Assembly: GCF_018139145.2 (NCBI RefSeq)
Contig: NC_059477.1
Span: forward strand, 29,491,502-29,555,501
Source of the DNA: Gymnogyps californianus
Taxonomy: Eukaryota; Chordata; Aves; Accipitriformes; Cathartidae
Direction of reading: 5' to 3'
DNA: 64,000 nt
A model generated the notes under the pieces. The model worked only from the letters and a program-made list of their open reading frames with translations, ran no database searches and was not told the DNA's origin. Position numbers and translations under genes: made by a program. Positions 47,591 to 60,456 of the stretch are shown here, one piece after another; the first letter of the stretch is position 1, and the number at the start of each line of letters is the position of its first letter.

Positions 47591-47812
47591 AGGGATATTC
47601 ATCATGAAAATAATCCAGTCGACCGTTTGCTATCAGCTATAACCAGACGGCTCCATTGGTCTGAGTGGCCCAAGAGTAACCTCTGCTGCCATTGGACAGA
47701 GCTGCCTGAAGAATTACTTTTGCAGCTGAGCATGGTGGAGAATGAAGGATGGATCCAGCTAATAAAAGGGAAATTACCTAGTGAAGAAAAACACAACAAA
47801 AAAAAGCCCTAA
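47591..47812 (+). CDS. Candidate last coding exon, unidentified gene
   Basis: A plus-strand segment that begins right after an excellent acceptor (CCTTCTCTTTGTGCAG) and reads 73 codons to a TAA stop at 47810-47812. The peptide is protein-like, rich in Trp, Glu and Leu, with stretches such as NPVDRLLSAITRRLHWSEWP and HWTELPEELLLQLSMVENEG and a Lys-rich end. Several CpGs (GTCGACCG, AGACGG) are kept in an otherwise CpG-poor region, which suits coding constraint. I do not recognise a domain. No upstream exon of matching phase (0) on this strand was settled, and no clear poly-A signal follows closely. Alternatives are a decayed retro-copy or a chance frame. Confidence rests on the acceptor and composition only. 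Confidence 0.33.
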   Translation, partial: RDIHHENNPVDRLLSAITRRLHWSEWPKSNLCCHWTELPEELLLQLSMVENEGWIQLIKGKLPSEEKHNKKKP

Positions 47813-50230
47813 CTGTTGTCTAAACACTTTTTTTCCTCTTGCCTCCTGTAAAAGATTTATACTTCCAGCTCTCATTTCTGAAGACTATACAGACAAGGCT
47901 AGCCCTATGTACAGTCTGTCCTCCTTCAGCATCCCATCAGTGTAACAATCCACTCCATCCAAATTCTCTCCTAAATAAGCACCAGCAAGCACCAGCAAAA
48001 CCAGCCCAATTTTTTTCCTCCACCCCACTAGCAAAGCTTTCCCAAATCTTATACCTCATTTCCCATCCAGCCAGGGCTGGGGCTACACCTGGTCATTGTC
48101 TTGCAATTTCCCTAATCTTCTGGCCAGAGATCCCTAAAAACCCCGTGTACTGAGCATATCAAGGCTTTCTGCTGCTATCCTTCAGTCCTTGTGGCTTTAC
48201 TTACACATAAATCTCCATTTCTCCAAACCATCTCTCACCCACAGAGGCAATGGCAGTCTTGTATAGTCTTGTAAGCCTGGAAAACATGGTCTGGGGTGGT
48301 TGTACAACCAGTGGCTCATTCACCTGGCTCCAAGCAATTCACCGTGGAACTGAGGGGAAGAGATCTACAGGAAGGTAAAAGTTTCAGAATATGTATCATG
48401 GACAATGGACTTTTAACACTGTTTTTCTCCACATGTTCTCTTCTATTGCACTGCTCTACTTGCTAATGTAGACCTTGGTGACTATACCAAAGCCATATTG
48501 TTAAGTCACTGGCGAAGATGAACCCAAGAATCCCATTACCCAGGTTCTTTGATTAAGCCATACAGCATTCAGTAGAAATCCTGCTATTAATGCGTGATGC
48601 TATAATCTGTGGCCAGGACATAATCATATTCAAATTTATACAGAACACCGTATTGCCTTTGAGTAAGAAAAGTTAATTTATACTCCACCAACCTTTTGGT
48701 TATGCATGTGTATGCATCCAGTTGCTCCAGGCTCCAGGTAAATGATACAGTCTAGACTTCAGGTAGTTCATTAGATCAATATTCTATCTCATTACATGGA
48801 TGGAATTCGCAGTGTCCTCCAAAGCCCAATTTCATTTCTTTCACCTCTCAAATTAAACACTACCTTAAAGGTTTAGTTGATGGATGACTCCGTTTTATCT
48901 GATGATGGTCTTCAAGGCACATGTGGCAGTATATCTTATCCTATTAGTAAAGATCATTAGCTACAGCATAATTGCCTCTCTATGACACATAATAGTTTCA
49001 TCTATTATTATCATTCCTGTCCTGTAATTCAATTTCATGATTATGGTTTAACAAATCAAGGGGCACGGCAAACAATATATTTTAGCCATCATTTAAAGTA
49101 AAGTCAAGTTGCTGACAAGATACATAGGGTGGTGCTACAAGACATTTTACCATTTGACTCTTTTTGGTTTACAGAAAGTTTCTCCATTCTCTCCCATTTC
49201 TTAACATAGAAAAATACAGAATCAGAAAAAAAAGGCTAGATTATGCCTTCACTGCATTCAGTGGCCTCTTGTTTCTTTAGGAGAGCATCTGTAACTTGCT
49301 AGGGGCTTTCCAAACATTGAGGATAGCCCTTGTTTCTAGGAGATCAGGATTATGAAACAATGACATTATGTAAGAGTTGCCTAGTTAAGATTTGCCTAGA
49401 GAACATCTATTCCACAAGACTTTTCTCAATACTCTCTAGCTAACTTGAAGCTTACAGAAGAAAACTCAAAATCCTCCCCAACAATATGCCATAAGGAGAG
49501 AGGAGACCAAATAAAGGCTAGTGCTCTTGCCCTTGGGCCAGTATGTATGAAGAAATATATGTACATACTGAAAAACAGCTTTCTGCACTGATTTCAAAAT
49601 GTATATATGGAATACTCACTGTGCACTTACACATGCACACATAGCCAGTGAGATCAAGACCCACTCACTTCTATAACTTATCAGAGATTTCACCTGCAGC
49701 AGTGTTTTCCTGTAATTCTGAGGATCAAATTTGGGCCATTTCTCCCAGGCCATCAACTTTTCTCATTCCTTAACAAGCAGACCATTAAACCATTTCCCTC
49801 TCTCTCACTCACTTGGTTTCATTGAATAATTATTCTTGGTTCCAAAAGCTGTAATGGATGCTTTATCTCCTCTCCAGTGACCATTCACCAGAAAATATGA
49901 CACATAATTAAGAACTCTGGGGTGAAAAGAGAGAGAATTATTATTCCCTTTATGTAGACGATTTTAAATGAATTTTATATGAATATGAATTAATATGATT
50001 TAATACTAATTACCAGAGAGACATTAATTCTAATATACCTAAGTAAACCCTGGTAGGAACAGTGACCAGTGATTACTGGTTATCTGCACTACTACCCAAA
50101 ACTGAGTTAAGTTTTTATTTGGGAGTGAAGTGGCAATAAATGTAACCAACCAGGTGGGAAGCTTCATGAAAGCAGATGAAAGCTCTCAAAGTTGTTGAGG
50201 AATAACTGTGGAACTTTGTTGAGTTCCTAC
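47813..50230. other. Non-coding DNA, no gene seen
   Basis: Could include the 3' untranslated region of the candidate exon just before it, but no clear AATAAA signal lies close behind. A CACCAGCAAG short tandem occurs near 47979-47998. Confidence 0.45.
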
Positions 50231-50316
50231 CTGAGTCTTGTATTAATGGGTATTGCCACTTCCCTCCTGGCTGCATTCATCTTTTCCTCTTATATCCATG
50301 CTTTAGGAAGGTCCAG
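50231..50316 (-). other. Exon-like segment with possible start codon, minus strand
   Basis: An 86-bp segment between a strong acceptor (CACCTTTCCTTTCAG|CTGG) and a donor (GACTCAG|GTAGGA). All three frames have a stop. However, an ATG in its second half opens a 16-codon frame (MNAARREVAIPINTRL) to the donor, so it could be a first coding or untranslated exon. No downstream partner is proven; its phase (2 bases over) does not match the 36509 or 26878 segments as framed here. Confidence 0.2.
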
Positions 50317-52390
50317 CTGAAAGGAAAGGTGATTTTGTGAGAATGGTTCTTAGATGTACGATTGAATTCTTGAAAAGCATTTTGTCTGGCCTTTGGAAAG
50401 CTATTTATTAGGGCCTTTTGCAGCAGGGCAATTAGGAATGCTAGGTTTACTGAGAAGTTTTTACATTTCAATACCATACATGCTGATTTACAAGCATATG
50501 TGACAAATAATGGTTAGTTTTACCAAAACTGTCATAGAACTTCGGCATGGTTCCTACACTTAGGTACTTTCCTGCCACCTCATTTCCTTAGCCTGCTGGG
50601 GAGCCTGGTCTCAGTGATGGAGAGCATTCCATCATGTAAACAGTATGGAGGTAGTAAATGTGAAATTTCCCATGTCCTGATTTCTGGGCAACACATTGTG
50701 TAAGCAACCTCAGAACTTCAGGTTCCAGAATTGTGGAACATGTTGCTTTGTAAACCTGGGAATCCCAGGTCTTTCATAATTTTTAATTCTAAAATAAGCT
50801 TCCAGATTTGTTGTCTCAGAGTCCTGCTCCAAGAGGGAGTTTCAGGCAGTCGCCTCAACAGATGACCATAGGGAGAACTCTATTTATGGCCAGAAATCTA
50901 TTGTCTTTCACAGATACTTGACAATTATAAGAGCTTTTTCCCTTAACAGAACTAAACAAAATTTTGAAATATCAATTACTTCCACAAAGCAGAAGTGTCT
51001 TTTCTGCCTGAGACTGTCCTGCCTTAATCTCCCTTAGGGGTCTCAGTAGGATTCCTATATTTCTATCCAAGAATCCCAGACAGTACTAAATATTCTGTTA
51101 TATAATTATTCTGTGCATGTGCAATAAGTCTTTTCCTTTGGGGTTACATTAGACTTCCTGCGCTTGAGTAGCTCCAGGTGCTACAGTAAAACTGGTTATG
51201 TTCATTCTAATAAATGGTAACAGAGAATAGATCCTCAAGGCCAAGCAATTTCAGATGCTAGCCAGTTCCCCACATTCAAGGATGGATAACTTCAAACTTG
51301 TTAAAAATGGACTGTTGCAATCATTTCACTGAAGTTGCACTGTGAGATGGAGTGAATTGAAGAAATGGAAACATTCTCATTTGAGAAGAGAGAATGGCAT
51401 AAATTTTTACAAAATAAAATCAATTGTGTGATGCAGCTTCATATTAACAAGTAATTAATTATTACAGTGTCAGATAATAAAAAGAAAGTTATTATTTCTA
51501 TTCAGTAAGTGTAAGTTAGTCTTAGCAATATTGCTGAAAGCCACTCTCATGGGTAGTTTTCCATACTCAAATATTGAGATATAAAAGCAATCAGATATCT
51601 TATGCGAGTTGACTATGGACAGACTGTTGCCTGGAATAGGATGTCAGAGTTTCCAATTGTAGAAGCTGGAAAATACCTAGACACTCTCTGGTTCAGACGT
51701 TAGTTGAAATAGAGACACCTGTGTTTGTTTGCCTGCCTTCAGGGCAGGAGCAGAAGGAACCAATTCGGCAAGAATCACTTACAAATGGGCTGGCCAAGTT
51801 TAGCAAAGGTCATTGGGTGGTGGAGCTTGTGGGATGAGTATATATTGCTGTTTGCATTCTATGTCTGTCTTTTTTTTGATCTGATTCAGGGCTTTAGTGT
51901 GAGTCTATAGCCTAGGTGAGGGGATTTTTCTGGAGGCAGAGTCCTGGCAGTCTCATATGGCTCTGACTATTTATGAGAGTATGCAGGCTGGGAAGTTGCT
52001 GGAGCTTCTGTATAAGTGCTTATTGGTAGGGATAAGGATTTTTATTTTGGTTTTCTCTGCCTTCTTATTTCAGGAGCAGTATTAGCTAGTGTTGATTCTG
52101 AAGAAGAAAAAGATCTTATAGGCATACTTTCTCTCTAATGAAAGATCACAGAAGATGTGGGAGTTCTTATGACCTCTGCTGGAAATTCATCTTCACTACT
52201 GTTCTTGTTTCTCTGGTCTCACTTCTCCCTGCCTTCATCTCCCAGGGTCCTTGAACAGATACTAGCTATGAAGGAAAAAAGGCAGTGTTCTTTTGCTGTT
52301 ACATTAAAGAGTGTTGATAATTACCACCAACTCAAAGGCCCAATGCTCTTATGAGCACAGGGAAATGAAATGCTGGTGTTCAGTGTGGGA
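50317..52390. other. Non-coding DNA, no gene seen
   Basis: About 2 kb of AT-rich sequence with no gene or recognised repeat. Confidence 0.55.
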
Positions 52391-52395
52391 GAGGA

Positions 52396-52441
52396 GGTGG
52401 AACTGCAGGAGCGGTGGAATTGCAGGAGCAGTGGAACAGCA
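52396..52441 (+). repeat. 17-bp short tandem repeat
   Basis: About 2.5 copies of a GTGGAACTGCAGGAGCG-type unit with a few mismatches, inside a plus-strand open frame (52370-52573). Confidence 0.8.
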
Positions 52442-54609
52442 GCTCTGGGCCAAGTTGAAGCATTGGTAAGTTCTGTAGGTCCTGAAGCACTGACCTTAAC
52501 ATCTCATATCAGGGGAATCATTCCTCAGAAAAGGAGATTGAACATGCCTATCAAATTGTTTCTACATGAATAACCCTCTCTGATTTGTATCTTAGACACT
52601 GGATTTGAGACACAAACTGTGCCTTCATGCTGAAAAATCAAGGGATAACTGATTGATATTGATTGGAGGAGTTTTTACTCCCACTGGAACTAAATGAGAA
52701 AATGTTTTGCCCACAACCCTCTATGTGGGAACTAACCTAAGCAAAAGGATGTCTACTGAGAGTAGCATAGATTTGTTGCTCTCATTGCGGAGAGCTTAGT
52801 GTTTTAGCAGTTTCCAGTAGTCTGAAAAGTCTTCTCACACTGCATGGCTACAAGCTACCTTTGAAGGATCTGTCTGCTATAGTATTTGTTGTATTTTGTG
52901 GCACGCCTCAAGCTCAGAGATACCATTTGAGTGAGCTTATGCTGTGGCTGAGAGTCAAGCTTTGTGTGGCAGCTTTTGATTGAGAAATATTTCACCTAAT
53001 TCATCTGTGTTAAGGATGGCAAAAAAATCAAACCCTCCCACGCACCCTTTATAAATCATCCTGGCTAACACACTAGCAAATGTGTTATCAAAAATGCAAC
53101 ACCTATTACTGTGAATTCCAAACAGCTGACACTGAAAGCCAGATCTGAATCTGTGGGGAAGGTATAAATTGATTAGACTTTTTGAGAAGCTATAAATTAC
53201 AGGAAAGCAAGAGGAGCATCTTTAAAGGGTTGACAACAAAGAAAAGAAAGATGATTGAACACAAAAATCCTGGGCCAAATCACAAATACCTTGTTCCTAG
53301 GAGAACAAGGATAATGAAAACTTTGCTAGCTTTGAATAAGGGAGGGAGGGGGAAGAGAAAAAGACCTTAGTGGTTTAGAAATATAGGCAAAGAAGGAAGA
53401 TAAAACCCTTGACAATATAAAGCCCTTAATGCAGCATACTACAAAAATAATGAGGCAAAATGAGTCATTATCATTAGTGAATATTTAGCTGGTATAGAAT
53501 GACAATTAATACCACTATGCAACTTTATTAAGGTGCTCTCTGCAGCACCTCACCATCCCCATCTTCTATAAAAATTGAAATATAAATTTAATTTAAAACC
53601 TCTGAATGGAGGGTTGGAAAAAATCCATCTGGCTATGAGATCCATGGATATGTTTGCAATAGATTCTATTTTAATGTCCTGCTATTGTCACCTTTTATCA
53701 TCTCTGCAAGCCTGCAGAACCAAGGAATGATAATGTACTATGCAATAAAAATGTAAGAGAATTTGCTAGGTGTGAAAAGGCTCCAGATGGAGTGACAAAG
53801 TGAGAGAGTTATAGAGGTGTTTTGTGTAAGTAACATGACCCACCTTGGCTGGAAGCCCCAATTCTCAGAGAGCACAGCTAGTTGGGAAATGATATAAAAG
53901 AGGAGGTACGCAAAGGAGGAGCTCTGGGAATGTAGTAGAGGAGAGTTAGATAAGCTATGATTGCATAAGCTAGACTTAAGGATAGTTTTGTACATATCCC
54001 TGTCCAGCAAACCTCGGTTTGCCTAGTAGACCACTTTGAGGATACTGGTATTATTTCTTTTCCATTCTGTTATTTTATAAAGAGAGAACTTCTAGCCTTT
54101 CAAAGATATTACCGTTTGGCCATCTTCCCTTATTTCATTAGTGGGAGTAATTGAGCACTGAGCTAACCTTGAGGGAACATCTAAATAAACAGTTGCAAGG
54201 AGATGTGTTGCTCTGTCCATGCTCCGAGCTGATTAGAAATCACCCAGAAGTGGTGGCTTCTGTGTACAACAAGCCACATTTGTAATAAGCCTCAACTAAT
54301 AGTATCAGACGAACTTTTTATGGCCTCACCCTGCACTTTTTTACAGAATACAGCTGAGAAAATCAAACCCAGTTTGAAAGAACCTTTGCATGTATGCATT
54401 CTTCACAGACTTCATGCTTGTATCATCCCTGTATTAACATTCCACATAAAATCAAGTTAAAGGTTTTCAAGTGTATTGCAAGAGTAGAACAATTGCCTTT
54501 TTTCCTCCACGTTAACCCAAATAAACCACTAGAGCATTCTTCATCAGTCAAGAGTACGTGTCTCCCTTTTTCCTTTGGATAATGCATCTAACAAATGGGA
54601 AGTCAGGAA
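52442..54609. other. Non-coding DNA, no gene seen
   Basis: About 2.2 kb. A donor-like CATTG|GTAAGTTC lies at about 52465 at the end of the repeat-derived open frame, but no convincing acceptor pairs with it. Confidence 0.5.
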
Positions 54610-54720
54610 TGTCTCTGCTGGCTCAGACCTGTGGTCCAGTTAGTTCAGTATGAAGATAATAATCAGTAATGAACTCTTCAAAAGCAGATGAATGTCACCC
54701 TGCAGCAAGCTGACATGGGA
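54610..54720 (+). repeat. Old sauropsid retroposon relic
   Basis: CTGCTGGCTCAGACCTGTGG, TCCAGTTAGTTCAGTATG and AAAAGCAGATGAATG line up with the common relic 'tgctgggtcagaccaatggtccatctagcccagtat ... ccagatgctt'. Heavily mutated and assigned from recall. Confidence 0.45.
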
Positions 54721-55687
54721 TGGTGGTTCTATGAAAATATTTTGCCTTAACCTATGTACTTGTTCTTTAAGCGTGAAAGTTTATAGCCCTTCTAGAACTG
54801 ATGTCAGCCTTAACTATAAATTTAATATAATGAAGTACAATAGGCATCTTAAAAAAAAATAATTGTATGCTTTTCTTTACCCTTCCCATTATTCCTTTGA
54901 GGTTCTTGATTTATATACATTTTTGTTCTTTCCTGCATCTTTTCAATTTAAGACTCATCCTTATTCCCAAACTACAAAGTTAATTAACAAAAAATGAAAA
55001 AAACCCTTTTGTTTCTGCTTACTTTCTACATTAGAGGGCAGAGTTCTACCTCATCTCTCTATTCATCTTTTATTTATTCAAATATTTTTGATAAAATTAA
55101 TTGGGAATTCATTAAAAAGGCTACGTTAACATCTTGGGGGAAGAAAGACCTTTGTTTAATATACCAATGTGCTGATACAATGTGTCTGAATCAACATAAC
55201 CATTACTTTCAGGGAAATTAACTCTGTGGGCCCCTTCAAGCTTAATTTTGTGCTATTATAAACATGATCCAGCAATTGAAAAGAGGTAAGAATATCTAAG
55301 AATCATGATACAAAATAACTTCTTTTATGTCATCTTCTACATTTACTCAATTTTTGAACTAAATATGGTTTTTTGAAAAATTGGCACTGAAACAGAAGTT
55401 TCTGTTCACTTTCCTTTACAAGTTTTAAAAAAAAGTGTTTGAAGTTGCATTACAAGAAAAGTTGTGTGAAGGGGCAGTAAATACAGTCTAATATTATGAA
55501 GCATCCAAGCATCCACATAAGAATGGAAGATAAAGGATGAAATCAGCATCTTTACTGTAACCTAACTACTTAATTAAAGGTCATTATCATCTGCTTGTCA
55601 TTGCTTTAACAATCTCTGTATATCTTTCTTGGTTTTTGAAGGATTTCAAGGTCCTTGTGTGTATGCTGGTTACTTATTTTTCTGCAG
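54721..55687. other. Non-coding DNA, no gene seen
   Basis: About 1 kb of AT-rich sequence with no gene. The donor-like AAAGAG|GTAAGAAT near 55287 lacks a good acceptor and an open frame. Confidence 0.5.
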
Positions 55688-55719
55688 AGTGACACATGAA
55701 ACTTAAGTGAGATAAACAG
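55688..55719 (+). other. Exon-like 32-bp microexon with stops in all frames
   Basis: It is flanked by a strong acceptor (GTTACTTATTTTTCTGCAG) and a near-ideal donor (ATAAACAG|GTAAGACTG). All three frames contain a stop within 32 bp. If used, it would be a non-coding exon or a 'poison' exon that truncates a transcript. Confidence 0.25.
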
Positions 55720-57911
55720 GTAAGACTGAGAATTTGTAGGATGCACTCCGAAGTGTAAAATGAGCCATTCTGCATCACTATATGGCCTTGATAATTAACT
55801 AGTAGTCATGATGATCCAATATGTTGTTCAGCATTAAACATTTCCTTTTTATTAAAATCTGAAATGACTCTCCAAAATTTCCTTTAACTGCATTTTAAAT
55901 GTTTAAAGCTTAAAATAAAAATGAAATGCTTTAATTTATGTAATTTTTTCCCCAGGTTCTCCGTTTCATAAAGATTTACTCTTAAGCAGATTCTTCTGTC
56001 AGGAACACTGGTCTTCTGCATCCCATGACCCCTGTCCTGTCTCTGGAGCCAGGCAGTATTGATGAAATGCCTGCTAGGACTCCTTAAATCTCACCCATTA
56101 AAGCATGAATCCCATAAGACAGGCTGAACCAGGTACTGAATATCTGATCTGAATTCCAGCCCTCCCTAGGCATCTTCAGCCTGGGAGAGCTTCATCTTTA
56201 AGCCTGGACAGAACAGTAAGTAGCATAATAGACAAATTGATTTGGAAGATATCGCCAGAAGGCACATTCTCTGTATCTGCTCTCGAAGCCAGAGAAACTA
56301 CATCTAAATTATTCCTGACAGAAGTTCATTTACCACCTCAAAAGGGCCCAGAGCTGAGGACTCAGCACCTTCCTCTGGCAATCTAAACTTCTTCCTTCTC
56401 ACCAAAAGGGTACTCCTGCAACCTAAGCTGGATGCTTCCTGCTCCAACTGAAGCTGTATTTGGGTTGAGTGCAGGTTCTTCAATCTGTTTTTAATCTCAT
56501 TGAAAGCCAGCAAATGTAAATAAACTGGTGTCACCTCATACTGACCCTCCTTCATAATATTAATTCCAGTTGCTTGTTTCAGTGCTTGAGGAGCAAGACA
56601 GCAGCAGGGGAGATGATAGTGCAAACAGCAGGAGCCCATCTCTCTGTATGTAGCATGAGTCTATAGTGGAAACTTTATTGAGATAAGACAGTCTTTATGC
56701 TGAGGCAAAAATGATCCACTCTTGCATACACTGCTGATTCTTTCAAGCACTCTCCCAGGAATGTGCAACTTGTATGCTTTAAGGTAGCGTTGCCATTACA
56801 GTGTCAGAGTAACACAAGGAGTGGGAAGTTGATGGATCAGCAGGTGGTAGCTTAACTAAACAATAAGCATTGTCCTTTGTTATTTGTAATGTGGTAGCAC
56901 TGAAGGACCTCTCCAGGATGTTTTTCAGGAGAAAGTCTTAAAACATTTTACAAATAATAGCTAATCATGCATCACAGGCTGGGTTTTTTTTTTTTTCTTT
57001 CATCTAGAAAAGCCCAGAACATGCAGTTGTCTTTCATCTTGTCAAGCAGGCAGTCCATAGGAGAGACACTGACAGAGTAGAAGGCAAGTCACTGCTCATC
57101 TTGTACCCATCCTTCCTTCTTGAAACAAAGGAGCTAGATATTTTTCTCCAGTGTAGAACAGATAAGTACCAGGATGACTGTAAGAAGAGTTGTATTGATC
57201 TCGTCTCCACACAGTGTGAGAAATGGAAAAGAACTGGTAATTACCTGCCTCATTCTCCTGAACATGAGGAACCAGGAAGAACGGTCTAAGAAATTGCTTC
57301 CCATGAAATAATTTGTCTTTTAATTTTCTTTTTCAGTCCTTCACATGACTTCTTAATGTGTCCTTAGTTCTCATCTAATACCATAGAAATAGTCAGCACT
57401 ACACCCTTCAATGCACATATCAGTTTGGTAGTCCTTATCCATTCGTATATTCTGCTCCTGTAAAGTGGAGTTGCTCATTAGGTTAAAAACCTTTATTTGA
57501 GTAGAAACATACACCATGATTCTAAATCAGAACAGATAGATCCAGTTTAAGGGCTTATTCTTCATTCCCTCCATCCCAGTTCAGGTATTATCCTTAATGG
57601 TATCAAATGCTAACTTCTCTGAGTAAATCTGCAGAATTCAAACCCAGTCATGTGCGTTCAAAGAATCTTTCGTGTTTCCCTTCATCTTAGTTTCATCCAT
57701 GTAGGATTGAACTTTGTGAGCTGTACAGAGTTCATGGCTCTTTTTAATGCAAAAGATGAATGAATACATCGAGTTTTCACGCTGTTTCAGAAAACACAAG
57801 AAGCTGACACATTTTATTTGGTTTCAGTCTCTTCACACAGAGAATACACATCAGAAACTTAGGTTACGGGTCTGAATGACAGGTTAAGAGGCCAGGTAGT
57901 TTTCCAGTACA
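55720..57911. other. Non-coding DNA, no gene seen
   Basis: About 2.2 kb. The 111-codon minus frame (56304-56639) has no domain. A T-run lies at 56985-56996. Confidence 0.5.
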
Positions 57912-58118
57912 GTGGTGGCTGAAGACACTGGTTTGCAGGTCAAGTCCTGGGTCCCCAGCAATCTCTCTGCTTGACCCAAGGCAATTCATTTGATCTGTCT
58001 GCAACTTTATATTCTGCATTAAAACATGAATAGTATTCCCTTTATCTGTGTTGCCATTTTAAGTAATAGTCTTTGAGGCAAATAAATTGTATTGCATTTG
58101 CACAGCTCCTTGCTCAGT
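57912..58118 (+). repeat. MIR-like SINE relic
   Basis: CACTGGTTTGCAGGTCAAGT, GACCCAAGGCAATTCATTTG, GTCTGCAACTTTATATTCTG, CATTAAAACATGAATAGTAT and TAGTCTTTGAGGCAAATAAA follow the MIR-type core and tail order. Old and diverged. Confidence 0.55.
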
Positions 58119-60088
58119 TTAGAAGCATGAACAAAAACAACTCCAACCTCTTTCACACTTGTTACTGAAATTTTGTATACAACTGATAAATGTTTCCATT
58201 ACTCTTATCACAGACTTGGCAAATAGCCATATTACATCATCATCATACCTGCAATACAAATGCAGAAAAGTTCAGTGGAAGAGTGTACTCCCCGCATAAA
58301 TGATACTGCAAATTTGATTTTTGAGTACTTATATTCTAATGCTGCAACTTCAAACCAAGTAAAGATTTGACATGAAAAGGTGAGAAGGCTTACAGAATTG
58401 TACTCTCTAAAAGCTTATGAAAATATGGCAACAAGTATCAGGGAAGGAAATATGGGATGGAAATGAGAATAAGAGAAGAATTATCTTCCTAAAATGACCT
58501 CATTAAAAGAGTTAGTTACATGTTTGCTAAACTCCTGCTGAGATGACATTAAACAAAAGATCCTTTAAAACTGGAAATATTAAAAGATACAAAATAGTAA
58601 TTCCACATGCCCTTTTCAACATCAGCTGAAACAAATATAATATATTCCTTTGTAAATACTACACTTCATGCTATTAATTTCAATGACTGTTTCATACTTG
58701 CCCATCTTTCACCTTGATAATGTAATTATAGTGGTACAAGATATTCCACATAAATGGCAAGATGCAATTTAACTGTCTCCATGTTTCCTAGTCAGATTGT
58801 ACCTTGTATTTGACCCAAGTATTGTGTAGTTATTAATAGTTATCCGATGGGAAGTCTCACTGATATATTTGCTAGGATCACATTGTCCCTATCCTGATAG
58901 TAAAGGAGAGGCAGAAAAACATAACTTCATTGATAGTAAAATCTAAACAGACTGCAAAAATTAAAATTCAGTGTGCATTATCAGTGCAAATCCTTAAAGC
59001 AACGTCCATTTCTATCACTAGAACATTTATCCCCTTATGCTTTTCTTGACTGCAGGTGTATGCTTATGCAGGTTTCCCAGAAGGATGCAATAGATTGGCA
59101 CATTGCCTGGAGTCAGTAGTAATGGAACCAGTTTATCAGGGTGCAGTCCTCCTCTGGCCAGAGCAGTTGGATTCAGTTTTGTGTTTCTGTATATTGACCA
59201 CTATGTACTTCCAGCCTTAATAGGTTCTATAATAAATTAAGAAAAATTACAGACATCACTGCCCCCCACCAAAAAAACCCCAACACAACAACATCTGAGA
59301 AGAAGGAAATTAAAGTCAGTGGAGATATGCCAGCAATCAGATGGATGGTGGTACTTCTGTCTATGTATTCCTATATGCTAAATTCTCTCATTAAAGGCTT
59401 GATTGTACCTCATGAAAAAGAGCAAATTTTGTTCTAGTTCCACTGAGCAAGGGCAATTTACATGAGCTTAGAGTTTGCAGAATGCAATGCTGAGCCCGTG
59501 GTTCATCTTTTTTTTATTAGAACTGGACACAAATTTCTGGAAGAAACCTTTTTCTGCTGAAAAATGTTGATTCACCAAAAATTAATTCCTTCATATGAGC
59601 TTCATATAATGCTGTGGGTTTTTTATACTTGTTAGGAACAATTTTTCACATCCTGAGAAGAAGAGAAGCCTATCTTAGGACAAACAGTGCTTTAGTGATT
59701 TAAAGCAGGGATCTGATCACCAGTCACATAATGCTGGACTATGAAGCCTGTTTCTCTTACACTCTGCCCAAAATAAATCTCATTATTCATACATCTTCAA
59801 ACAGGTACAATTAAAAAAAATACATTTTTTAATCCCAGACAACCTATTTGACATATATATATTCAAATGAAAAACTATGTTCACTTCAGCCCACCCTGTC
59901 TGACTGATTTACTTACATAATTTCTCACAATTCTCACACAATCACACATACTTGGAAAATGATCAGGTGTAGCATTACTATTTTACATTTAATGCTACTC
60001 TTGAAGAATCCATACTATCTAGCCTTCATTTTCAACAAATTATGCTTACAGAGAATATGAGAAAAGAAAAGAAAAATTAAAATGGGTC
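58119..60088. other. Non-coding DNA, no gene seen
   Basis: About 2 kb of AT-rich sequence with no long open frame, gene or recognised repeat. Confidence 0.6.
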
Positions 60089-60093
60089 CCTAG
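60089..60093 (+). repeat. Target-site duplication, left copy (CCTAG)
   Basis: CCTAG here and at 60457-60461 exactly flank the LTR. Confidence 0.9.
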
Positions 60094-60456
60094 TGTCACG
60101 GTTTAACCCCAGCCAGCAACTAAGCACCACGCAGCTGCTCGCTCACTCCTCCCACCCAGTGAGATGAGGGAGAGAATAAAAAAAAAAGTAAAACTCATGG
60201 GTTGAGATAAAGACAGTTTAATAGGACAGAAAGGAATAAAATAATGATAACAATAATAATAATATGACAATAATAATACTAAAAGAATTAGAATATACAA
60301 AACAAGTGATGCACAACTAAAACAATGTTTAGTTGTTTTAGCAACAACTAAAAACATCAGTGTGTTATCAACATTATTCTCATACTAAATACAAAACATA
60401 ACACTATACCAGCTACTAGGAAGAAAATTAACTTTATCCCAGCCAAAACCAGAACA
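60094..60456 (-). mobile_element. Solo LTR, avian ERV family 1, internally deleted
   Basis: The third copy of the family, again on the minus strand, with TGTCACGG...AGAACA ends and a perfect CCTAG target-site duplication. It is only 363 bp. Compared with the 41114 copy it lacks about 230 bp, including the CRE and TATA core promoter. The break (about 60312-60345) carries a short filler with inverted symmetry (CAACTAAAACA ... TGTTTAGTTG). It keeps U5/R and distal U3. Because both borders and the target-site duplication are intact, the deletion followed insertion or was present in the integrating copy. Confidence 0.94.
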
